This document shows, one piece after another, positions 1-5,190 of a stretch of DNA of 7,083 bases. The notes under the pieces were generated by a model. That model made no database searches. It was not told the DNA's origin and saw only the letters and a program-made list of their open reading frames with translations. The first letter of the stretch is position 1; every line of letters begins with the position of its first letter. The stretch is from Clostridiaceae bacterium (lineage in GTDB: Bacteria > Bacillota > Clostridia > UBA1212 > DUPL01): the NCBI GenBank assembly GCA_012522035.1, contig JAAYLF010000409.1, positions 1 to 7,083 of the forward strand. The letters are read 5' to 3'. Position numbers and translations under genes: made by a program.

Positions 1-192
1 TATGAGCATGAGAAGAGATACCAGAAACTTTTGGATAACATTCAAAATGGACAAGTATTCAAGAGGGACGAGGTTGTAAGGTGGCAGTGCAGAAACTGCG
101 GTTATGTACACGAAGGAAAAGAAGCTCCGGAAGTTTGCCCATCCTGCAAGCATCCACGCGCTCATTTTGAAATCATGAAGAGCAATTATTAA
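1..192 (+). CDS. rbr: Rubrerythrin, C-terminal part (5' end outside window)
   Basis: Only the last 63 residues are present, read in frame from base 1 to the TAA at 190-192. The fragment holds the tail of the diiron four-helix domain followed by a rubredoxin-like iron domain. In it, WQCRNCGYVHEGKEAP is followed by VCPSCKHPRAHFEI, so the two CxxC pairs (fragment residues 30/33 and 46/49) that bind one iron are intact. Family knowledge: rubrerythrins are cytoplasmic peroxide reductases of anaerobes; electrons pass through the rubredoxin domain to the diiron site, which reduces hydrogen peroxide to water. The next gene starts three bases after the stop with no terminator between, so the two are probably cotranscribed. 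The missing N-terminus means the diiron ligands and promoter cannot be checked. The family call is very secure. Confidence 0.95.
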   Translation, partial: YEHEKRYQKLLDNIQNGQVFKRDEVVRWQCRNCGYVHEGKEAPEVCPSCKHPRAHFEIMKSNY

Positions 193-195
193 AAC

Positions 196-690
196 ATGGA
201 CCAGGATATCGATTTCATAGTATGTGATATGACTGAAAAGTATGCAAGGGATATCTCCACGTGGAGATATCCCTCTCCATATGAAAACTACAGTTTTGCA
301 GGCAATGAAGCTGAGTTTCTAGACATAATGAACGGACTCCATTTTGCTGTTGTCAACAGATGCAACAACGAGCTTTCCGGATTTGTTGCCCTGGGGCCTT
401 CCGCTCAGATACGTATAGGCAAGAATGGCAAAATCTATGACGATGAGAGTTATACTGACATAGCCTTTGGATTAAGGCCGGATTTGTGCGGCAAAGGGAT
501 AGGCAAGTATTTGGTTCTTGCTGCAATTGAATTTGCAAAACAGCACTTTCCTGATGATGGCATAAGGCTTACGGCGGAAGCGGACAATTTAAGGGCGGTA
601 AAACTTTATACAAAAATGGGGTTAAAAAAAGTAAAGACCTTGAAGAAAGGTCTTTTTGGAAAGAAATTAATTGTCATGACATTGGAGTAG
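196..690 (+). CDS. GNAT-family N-acetyltransferase
   Basis: A 164-residue protein of normal single-domain GNAT length, predicted to move an acetyl group from acetyl-CoA to an amine. The acetyl-CoA pyrophosphate-binding loop is visible as DLCGKGIGKYL (residues 96-106, the Q/RxxGxG/A motif A), preceded by the strand DIAFGLRP. The C-terminal motif B is NLRAVKLYTKMGLKKV (131-146). The substrate cannot be inferred. The ATG at 196 keeps the first strand (IDFIVCDM); the next ATG at 229 would remove it. No strong ribosome site precedes either start, and the three-base gap after rubrerythrin suggests translational coupling. Codons 18-27 form a perfect 28-bp palindrome. The last 24 bases overlap the 3' end of the opposing hydrolase gene, and codons 143-154 contain that gene's terminator. 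Confidence 0.9.
   Translation: MDQDIDFIVCDMTEKYARDISTWRYPSPYENYSFAGNEAEFLDIMNGLHFAVVNRCNNELSGFVALGPSAQIRIGKNGKIYDDESYTDIAFGLRPDLCGKGIGKYLVLAAIEFAKQHFPDDGIRLTAEADNLRAVKLYTKMGLKKVKTLKKGLFGKKLIVMTLE
247..274. repeat. Perfect 28-bp palindrome inside the acetyltransferase gene
   Basis: The half-site AGGGATATCTCCAC (247-260) is followed at once by its exact reverse complement GTGGAGATATCCCT (261-274), with no spacer and no mismatch. The next pair outward (A246/C275) does not match. It codes for RDISTWRYPS near the N-terminus of the acetyltransferase, a region that resembles a conserved family segment. In RNA it would fold into a stem of about 12 bp with an ACGT loop. It contains GATATC twice and CACGTG at its centre. 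There is no following T-run, so it is not a classical terminator. Its function is unknown. Confidence 0.95.
624..655 (-). terminator. Intrinsic terminator of the hydrolase gene, embedded in the acetyltransferase gene
   Basis: Arms AAAGACCTT (633-641) and AAGGTCTTT (647-655) are perfectly complementary over 9 bp, with a 5-base loop. Read on the minus strand, the hairpin begins 11 bases after the hydrolase stop codon and is followed by AC and then seven T (complement of 624-630), the classic form. The same DNA codes for VKTLKKGLF of the acetyltransferase. On the plus strand the hairpin is followed by only TT beyond the stem and then GGA, so it should act mainly in the minus direction. Confidence 0.8.
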
Positions 691-1467
691 GAATCTTTTG
701 GCATTGGTACATAATATCATTTCTTTCTCTTTGTCCGTAAGGGGAAGCTTCATGAATCTTTCAAACTCACCTGCATGATCCCACATGGGATAATCAGTGC
801 CAAAAAACACTTTCTCCACACCGTGTTTTCTGATTATGGAGACCGCCTCCTCAGGTGCTAAAAAAGGCAGCGAGCTGGATGTATCCATATATATTCTGGG
901 ATGGGATAAATATGGTGTTTTGAGGCTTGCCCACATAGTATAACCTCCCAGATGTGCAGCGATTACAAATAGTTTCGGAAATTTCTCCAGTACGTTAAGA
1001 AGCCTCCAGGGTTGGGAATAGGGATATCTGTTGTCTCCCATATGTATAAGGAAGGGGAGTCTTCCCTGGCACATGTCAAACATTTTGTATGTTATCGGGT
1101 CATCCAGATTAAACTCCTGAAAATCTGGATGGAGTTTAATGCCTGAAAGTTTCAAATCAAATATTTCTTCAATGTCATTTTCTAAATTTTCGCTTCTGGG
1201 ATGAAGAGATCCAAAACCAATAAATCTGCTGTTTGTCTTGATTTCTTGGGATATGAAATGATTTATGGATGAAACCTGGCTGGGTTTTGTTGCCGTAGAA
1301 TTTACAAGATACCTGGTGGCACCTATTTTTTCGCCGTCTTCCACAAGATCTTTTGAAGTGCCTTTTCTCTGCATTTTTATACCATAAAAACTTCCCACAG
1401 CTTCCACAGCCTTGTCCGATATCTTGTCAGGAAAAATGTGAGTATGCATATTGTATATCTCCTGCAA
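667..1467 (-). CDS. Amidohydrolase-2 family metal-dependent hydrolase (ACMSD-like TIM barrel)
   Basis: A 266-residue protein whose motifs fit the amidohydrolase_2 / ACMSD-like group of the metal-dependent TIM-barrel hydrolases. Likely metal ligands are H8 and H10 in NMHTHIFPDK, H142 in FLIHMGDN, H172 in IAAHLGG and D225 in FFGTDYPMWDH. GIKLHPDFQEF (109-119) is another conserved block. Family members hydrolyse or decarboxylate small cyclic or carboxylated substrates in the cytoplasm; the substrate here is unknown. The start is TTG at 1467, with GGAAG about seven bases upstream. An ATG six codons later has a GGAG nine bases before it, but using it would remove the first barrel strand (EIYNMHTH), so TTG is preferred. 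It has its own -10 box upstream and converges with the acetyltransferase gene, overlapping it by 24 bases. The family is secure; the reaction is not. Confidence 0.9.
   Translation of the reverse strand: MQEIYNMHTHIFPDKISDKAVEAVGSFYGIKMQRKGTSKDLVEDGEKIGATRYLVNSTATKPSQVSSINHFISQEIKTNSRFIGFGSLHPRSENLENDIEEIFDLKLSGIKLHPDFQEFNLDDPITYKMFDMCQGRLPFLIHMGDNRYPYSQPWRLLNVLEKFPKLFVIAAHLGGYTMWASLKTPYLSHPRIYMDTSSSLPFLAPEEAVSIIRKHGVEKVFFGTDYPMWDHAGEFERFMKLPLTDKEKEMILCTNAKRFLLQCHDN
1101..1140. repeat. Two interlocking perfect 10-bp inverted repeats (pseudoknot-like) inside the hydrolase gene
   Basis: CATCCAGATT (1101-1110) is exactly complementary to AATCTGGATG (1122-1131). ATTAAACTCC (1108-1117) is exactly complementary to GGAGTTTAAT (1131-1140). 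The two pairs alternate (a, b, a', b') and overlap by three bases at 1108-1110 and one at 1131. As RNA this allows either of two exclusive hairpins or, with shortened stems, an H-type pseudoknot. The stretch encodes IKLHPDFQEFNLD, a conserved part of the enzyme, so protein constraint may explain part of it. No function is known. Confidence 0.85.
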
Positions 1468-1505
1468 CTTTCTGCTTCCTTTCTTTATCTTTTCTCAACC
1501 CTGAT

Positions 1506-1511
1506 ATTATA
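1506..1511 (-). promoter_or_regulatory. Likely -10 box for the hydrolase gene
   Basis: On the minus strand a perfect TATAAT lies 38 bases before the TTG start at 1467. The -35 window at a 17-base spacing (GTGCTT) is poor and falls inside the upstream gene's terminator hairpin; TTGTGC at a 19-base spacing is an alternative. The box sits directly after the terminator's T-run, so the two signals are packed together. A ribosome site (GGAAG) follows before the start. Confidence 0.5.
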
Positions 1512-1515
1512 TCAC

Positions 1516-1552
1516 AAAAAAAGGACTGAAGCACAAAAAGCCTCAGCCCTTT
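1516..1552 (-). terminator. Intrinsic terminator after the anchored secreted protein
   Basis: Read on the minus strand, AAAGGGCTGAGGC (1552-1540) pairs with GCTTCAGTCCTTT (1532-1520) over 13 bp, including two G-U pairs, around a 7-base loop. Seven T follow (complement of 1516-1522). It starts 18 bases after the stop codon at 1571. On the plus strand the two wobble positions become A-C mismatches and there is no T-run, so it is directional. Confidence 0.88.
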
Positions 1553-1570
1553 CAGGAATAGTGTGAAGAA

Positions 1571-2647
1571 TTACTTCTTCTTTTTCGAAATTATTATCAG
1601 TATTGCAGCAACTGCAATCACTACAACAGCACCACCTGCAATTGCAAACGGGAGTATGCTTCCCCCTTTGTCCTTGTCGGTTTCATCATTGTCTGCAGGG
1701 GTTGTGGTTTGTGGAGCAGGTGTGTCTGTTTCCTTAGGTTCGGGTGTATCTGTTGGTTCCGGTGTATCAGGTACCTCATAGGAGATGTAAATGTTGTCAA
1801 ATTGGAATTCAATGTTTCTGACGCCGATGGCTACCTGGCTGCCTTCTGCATTGATTCTGGCATTGTCCAAGCTTAGCAGTTCATTGCCTTCTGCATCCTT
1901 GACAACTGCATTTTTGAAGTATTCGTTGTCGTCCTCTTCATCTTCTTCATACACACCCGGTTCAGAGAATTCCACAGTAGCCATAAGGATGTCATTAAAG
2001 AATATTTCTACTTTTTTCTCGCCATCGTCCTTGAAGGAAATTGTATTAAATGCGTTGTTGTCTACATCTTCAGGCAAGGGGATTGAAACTCTTTCGCTTG
2101 AGATGTTAAGGCCGTCTGGCTTCCAGTTTTTAATGCGAATCAAAAGTTCCGTTTTCTTTGGTGTTACCACGATACCTGAACCACCAATGCCGGATACTCC
2201 GTCCTGACCGCCGTTTTCTTTATACCAATCCCATTCATAGTAGCCAAATTGCTGATCCACGCCATGGTTCTGCGGATTGATTTTGCTGAAGGATGAAGGA
2301 TACACTCCTCGAACGAAAAACCCTACGTTTTCAGTTTCTGTTACAATTCTGTAGTCAACGGAAAATGTGTAAGGTCCGGTGATATAATCCCAAGAGGTGA
2401 CATCCAAATAGCCTGTTGTTGTTATGTACTTGTTGTCCCCGTCGGATTCCACGGTAGCATCCGATGTTGGTGTTGCGGGGTTGAATTCAAATACATCAAG
2501 CAAATCAATTACCTCTCTGAGGGATGTTCCATCCACCTCATCATCAAGCGTTACCTTGAGTTCATACAAAGCTGCAAAAGACTGAAATGACATGAAAACG
2601 CACAGGATTACTGCAATAAAAACTGTTACTATCCCTTTTTTAAACAT
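1571..2647 (-). CDS. Secreted protein with C-terminal membrane anchor, possible beta-sandwich ectodomain
   Basis: A 358-residue protein of unknown function. Residues 1-25 are a Sec signal peptide (MFKKG, a hydrophobic core, then SFQSFA before ALYEL). Residues of about 26-290 form an extracellular region rich in beta-strand patterns that ends with EFQFDNIYISYE; this resembles a concanavalin/LamG-type sandwich, but that is only an impression. It contains an acidic stretch, EEDEEDDNEYF. A Pro/Thr/Glu linker follows (TPEPTDTPEPKETDTPAP), encoded by short degenerate DNA repeats near 1717-1770. A transmembrane helix (about 332-354) and a KKKK tail come last. The protein should stay on the outer face of the membrane. 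The ATG at 2647 has a strong GGGAGGT site (2655-2661, minus strand) and a good promoter. It looks monocistronic. A sugar- or wall-binding role is possible but unproven. Confidence 0.85.
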   Translation of the reverse strand: MFKKGIVTVFIAVILCVFMSFQSFAALYELKVTLDDEVDGTSLREVIDLLDVFEFNPATPTSDATVESDGDNKYITTTGYLDVTSWDYITGPYTFSVDYRIVTETENVGFFVRGVYPSSFSKINPQNHGVDQQFGYYEWDWYKENGGQDGVSGIGGSGIVVTPKKTELLIRIKNWKPDGLNISSERVSIPLPEDVDNNAFNTISFKDDGEKKVEIFFNDILMATVEFSEPGVYEEDEEDDNEYFKNAVVKDAEGNELLSLDNARINAEGSQVAIGVRNIEFQFDNIYISYEVPDTPEPTDTPEPKETDTPAPQTTTPADNDETDKDKGGSILPFAIAGGAVVVIAVAAILIIISKKKK

Positions 2648-2681
2648 ATTATTTACCTCCCAGCTCTTTGTATTTTTGCTT

Positions 2682-2711
2682 CAGTATAGCATACTGGTTG
2701 CAAGATTTCAA
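2682..2711 (-). promoter_or_regulatory. Sigma-A promoter with a palindrome over the -10, for the anchored secreted protein
   Basis: On the minus strand, TTGAAA (2711-2706) and TATACT (2688-2683) are separated by exactly 17 bases, and the -10 is preceded by TGC (extended -10). Transcription would start near 2676, about 30 bases before the ATG. A 15-bp inverted repeat, CAGTAT-AGC-ATACTG (2682-2696), covers the -10 and could be an operator for a repressor, though part of it is just the -10 consensus. Confidence 0.75.
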
Positions 2712-2788
2712 TATATTATACCAAAATATCGGAATATGTACAATATTTGTTTACAATGTTTATTTTCTGCCTTTTATAATGCATATGT

Positions 2789-2817
2789 TTGTTATTTTCC
2801 CACAAAAGTTGTACAAT
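2789..2817 (+). promoter_or_regulatory. Probable promoter of the ATPase/TOPRIM pair
   Basis: TTGTTA (2789-2794) and TACAAT (2812-2817) lie 17 bases apart. Transcription would begin near 2824, about 25 bases before the TTG start. An alternative is TTTACA (2750-2755) with a perfect TATAAT (2775-2780), but at a long 19-base spacing. TGTACAAT occurs at 2737-2744 and again at 2810-2817, so this divergent region may hold a regulator site. Confidence 0.5.
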
Positions 2818-2848
2818 AAAAGCAAAGGACAATAAGAGGTGAAAGGAA

Positions 2849-3904
2849 TTGATTATAACCAGGCTTGAATATGTGGACAAGACCAACAAGAATACATTTA
2901 TACTAAATTTCAACGATATCCTTACGATTCTTGTTGGTGTATCCGGAGTAGGAAAAACCAGGGTGTTGAACTGCATAAACACAATGAAAAAGATTGCAAT
3001 GGGGGATTTGGCAGAGACTGCCAACATTGACTGGAGTCTTGATTTTGTTGTTGATGGTTCCGGTTGCAAATGGTCGGGACAAATTGAAAATGGCAGGATT
3101 GTAAAAGAGTCGATGGCAAAGGGCGAAGAAATGATTTTTTCAAGAGATGAAAAAGAAATTCTTCTTGAGGGTGTTAGTGTTCCCAAGGTGTCGGACCGTC
3201 TCAGTTTACTGGCTGTGTTCTGGGGTGTGGGAGATATCAAAAGGATGTATGAGGAAATCATGCACATATATTTCATAAACATCAACAGCATACCAAATGA
3301 GGTGTATATAAGGCCGAGCGTGGCAAGGGATGCAAATGGCATGAATGAGGAGAGCCTTGGCTATACGAATTTGTCGATATATGAGAAGATGCTGGTGGCG
3401 TATATGAAGGGTTTTGATGTTTTTGAAGATATTAAGGACGATTATATTACCGTGTTTCCCATGGTGGAAGACATGAAGTTTGATTACGACAGAACAGGAA
3501 GTGACTATACTTTTTACTTAAAGGAAAAGACAACGGATTGGATAAGTTATGAGGGGCTGTCGTCTGGCATGAAAAAAGGACTTTTCCACATAGCTGCTTT
3601 CAACATGCTTCCGGAAGGCAGCATACTGCTGATAGATGAGTTTGAAAACAGCATGGGTACCAGATGTCTTGATTTGGTGCTGGACATGCTGAACAGCAAT
3701 GAAAGGAATTATCAAATCATTGTGACAAGTCATCATCCTTATGTTATAAACAATGTGGACATGGCACACTGGCAGGTGGTTCTAAGAGGAGGCAGCAGGA
3801 TATACACAAAAGGCAAGGAGGAGCTCGGGCTTGGCAGGTCCCATCATGAAGCTTTCAAACAGCTTATGAATCTGGAAGAATATACGGAAGGGATTTTTGA
3901 CTGA
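2849..3904 (+). CDS. Small SMC/ABC-like (OLD/AAA_21 type) ATPase
   Basis: A 351-residue ATPase with all motifs of the SMC/Rad50/OLD branch of ABC-type ATPases. Walker A is GVSGVGKT (30-37). A signature-like LSSGMKKGL is at 237-245. Walker B is SILLIDEFENSM (258-269), with D263 and E264. The H-loop region is TSHHPYVI (293-300). The middle (about 60-230) is short and has no long coiled coil, unlike true SMC proteins. It lacks an appended TOPRIM domain, but the next gene encodes a TOPRIM-like protein two bases after the stop, so the pair resembles a split OLD nuclease or a PARIS/AbiL-type module. The protein is probably cytoplasmic and oligomeric, using ATP to sense or regulate its partner. The start is TTG at 2849 with AGAGGTG about seven bases upstream. 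ATPase class is secure; role in phage defence is inferred. Confidence 0.9.
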   Translation: MIITRLEYVDKTNKNTFILNFNDILTILVGVSGVGKTRVLNCINTMKKIAMGDLAETANIDWSLDFVVDGSGCKWSGQIENGRIVKESMAKGEEMIFSRDEKEILLEGVSVPKVSDRLSLLAVFWGVGDIKRMYEEIMHIYFININSIPNEVYIRPSVARDANGMNEESLGYTNLSIYEKMLVAYMKGFDVFEDIKDDYITVFPMVEDMKFDYDRTGSDYTFYLKEKTTDWISYEGLSSGMKKGLFHIAAFNMLPEGSILLIDEFENSMGTRCLDLVLDMLNSNERNYQIIVTSHHPYVINNVDMAHWQVVLRGGSRIYTKGKEELGLGRSHHEAFKQLMNLEEYTEGIFD

Positions 3905-3906
3905 CC

Positions 3907-4599
3907 ATGAATCTGTACATTCTTGTTGAAGGCAGAAGAACGGAAAGTATTGTTTATCCAAGCTGGCTGGGTCATCTGCTTCCTGATTTCAAACGCATAA
4001 AGGATCCATTTATTCTGAAGGACAAAAGTATAAAAGGCAACCACTATTATCTTTTTGATGGTGGTGGATACCCAAACATGCTTAAAGACGTGGTGGCAGG
4101 AGCAATGGATCTGAATGAAATTGGCGCCTTCGATTACTACATAATCTGTTTGGATACGGATGATGAGGATTGTTATGAGAGGGAGCAGGCCGTATTGGAC
4201 AGACTTGAGGAAAGCGGCATCGAGCTTTCCGCAGAGCTTGTGGTAATAACTCAGAAAGTTTGCATTGAAAGCTGGTTTTTAGGGAACAGGGAGCTTATGA
4301 AGAAGAATTTGAGAGGTGCGGATATTGAAAAATACATAAACTTCTACGATGTAGGGGAAAAGGATCCTGAACTTATGCCCAAACCCATATATTCAACTGA
4401 CAGTATTGCCATGTTTCATTACAAATATTTGAAAACTTTGATGAAAAAGAACGGCATGAACTATACCAAGGGAAGGCCTTATGAAGTCTGCAGCAAGAAT
4501 TATCTGACAGAGCTGATACTAAGGTCGTTTTACACAGGCCATCTGGAATCCTTTGCGAGGTTTGTCGATTTGTGTATGAAGATTAAGGAACGTGCATAG
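3907..4599 (+). CDS. TOPRIM-like protein, partner of the upstream ATPase (candidate nuclease)
   Basis: A 230-residue protein with the hallmarks of a stand-alone TOPRIM-like fold. An N-terminal strand leads into LVEGRRTE (6-13; E8 the likely catalytic glutamate), followed by YIICLDTDDED (78-88; D83 and D85 as the DxD pair). Later comes KVCIESWFLGN (117-127), similar to the conserved E-x-W-L segment in RloB/DUF4276-like proteins. TOPRIM folds bind Mg2+ and occur in nucleases, primases and topoisomerases; in defence modules they cut DNA or tRNA. It starts two bases after the ATPase stop, and the GGAAGG near 3886 is 14 or more bases away, so translation is probably coupled. No transmembrane segment is seen. 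The exact family (DUF4276, RloB, DUF4435/AriB or a new one) cannot be decided by eye, and nuclease activity is an inference. Confidence 0.75.
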   Translation: MNLYILVEGRRTESIVYPSWLGHLLPDFKRIKDPFILKDKSIKGNHYYLFDGGGYPNMLKDVVAGAMDLNEIGAFDYYIICLDTDDEDCYEREQAVLDRLEESGIELSAELVVITQKVCIESWFLGNRELMKKNLRGADIEKYINFYDVGEKDPELMPKPIYSTDSIAMFHYKYLKTLMKKNGMNYTKGRPYEVCSKNYLTELILRSFYTGHLESFARFVDLCMKIKERA

Positions 4600-4637
4600 C
4601 TTCAATTACATATGATATAGCGGATTAATATATATGC

Positions 4638-5117
4638 GTGGTGCTGTTAATGGCCTATGTCCCGAATGTATCTGGGTTTTTGAACCCTTTTGGGGATGCT
4701 GACGGTCTTCTTGAAATTTTGGAGCAGGATGTTCCCAGACAGCTTGTTCTAAAGTATTCAAAAGACGACATAAGCAAGTTTAATCCCGATATGAACATAT
4801 CTATAAAAGCAGAGCACGGGTACAGAGTACGCATTTTTGCAGAGGGCAGAACTGTTGGTGTTTTGTATGTGGATAATCCTTTTTTCAAACAATACTACAA
4901 CCGAAATGGGTGTGTTGTGGAGAGGCCGGTTTTTGTGATAGAAGAAAAAGGCGAGTTTTATCGCGTATATGGCAGACATAAGGATGAACAATATTTCTTT
5001 GTGCAACGACATGTGCGAATCAAGGGAAATAACAGGCTTGTTTTTTTGCTGAGAATTTGGAGTCAAAACACGCCGCTTTCCTTGTCCCCGCATAGAATAG
5101 AGCTTATCGCCCTTTGA
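4638..5117 (+). CDS. Unrecognised ORF, possibly frameshifted near its 3' end
   Basis: A 159-residue reading frame from GTG at 4638; ATG at 4650 is an alternative, and neither has a clear ribosome site. The frame is closed upstream by TAA at 4626. The N-terminus is mildly hydrophobic (VVLLMAYVPNVSGFL). The centre has alternating strands such as YRVRIFAEGRTVGVLYV and PVFVIEEKGEFYRVYGR that read like a small beta-rich protein. No family is recognised. It follows the TOPRIM-like gene by 38 bases without a terminator, so it may be a third member of that operon or an unrelated remnant. The tail after NNRLVF looks less protein-like. One extra T in the run of seven at 5041-5047 would instead give VFFAENLESKHAAFLVPA and stop at 5095. 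The weak start and odd tail leave open that it is a decayed gene. Confidence 0.5.
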   Translation: MVLLMAYVPNVSGFLNPFGDADGLLEILEQDVPRQLVLKYSKDDISKFNPDMNISIKAEHGYRVRIFAEGRTVGVLYVDNPFFKQYYNRNGCVVERPVFVIEEKGEFYRVYGRHKDEQYFFVQRHVRIKGNNRLVFLLRIWSQNTPLSLSPHRIELIAL

Positions 5118-5148
5118 GTATTTTCGGGTAATAATGCGACAAAATACT
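5117..5148. repeat. 8-bp inverted repeat upstream of the lipoprotein gene
   Basis: AGTATTTT (5117-5124) and AAAATACT (5141-5148) are exact reverse complements separated by 16 bases. The left arm begins at the last base of the preceding stop codon. The right arm runs from the end of the -35 box into the spacer of the next promoter, which fits an operator better than a terminator; there is no T-run after it. Confidence 0.5.
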
Positions 5149-5163
5149 ACGGACTGATATAAT
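5136..5163 (+). promoter_or_regulatory. Promoter of the lipoprotein operon
   Basis: A perfect TATAAT at 5158-5163 lies 16 bases after GCGACA (5136-5141), which matches TTGACA at four of six positions. Transcription would start near 5170, followed by the strong ribosome site GAGGAGG (5177-5183) seven bases before the ATG at 5191. The arms of the 5117-5148 inverted repeat flank the -35. Confidence 0.65.
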
Positions 5164-5190
5164 ATCCATAAAAAACGAGGAGGTTTTTTT

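Noticed and set aside
633..657. The same hairpin as a plus-strand terminator for the acetyltransferase
   Set aside because: It lies before the stop codon, where ribosomes would cover it, and lacks a following T-run.
1101..1140. Programmed -1 frameshift signal driven by the pseudoknot-like repeats
   Set aside because: No X-XXY-YYZ slippery heptamer is seen just upstream on the coding strand, and the frame continues through conserved hydrolase motifs.
1717..1770. Short DNA repeats as a CRISPR or minisatellite
   Set aside because: The repeats are degenerate, have no spacers, and are explained by the repeated TPEP/DTP linker codons.
1791..2207. A serine-rich 138-codon open frame on the plus strand
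   Set aside because: The serine runs are the complement of the Glu/Asp codons of the anchored secreted protein.
2716..3342. A 208-codon open frame on the minus strand
   Set aside because: It lies opposite the ATPase, whose motifs are complete, and crosses the promoter region; its translation has no coherent domain.
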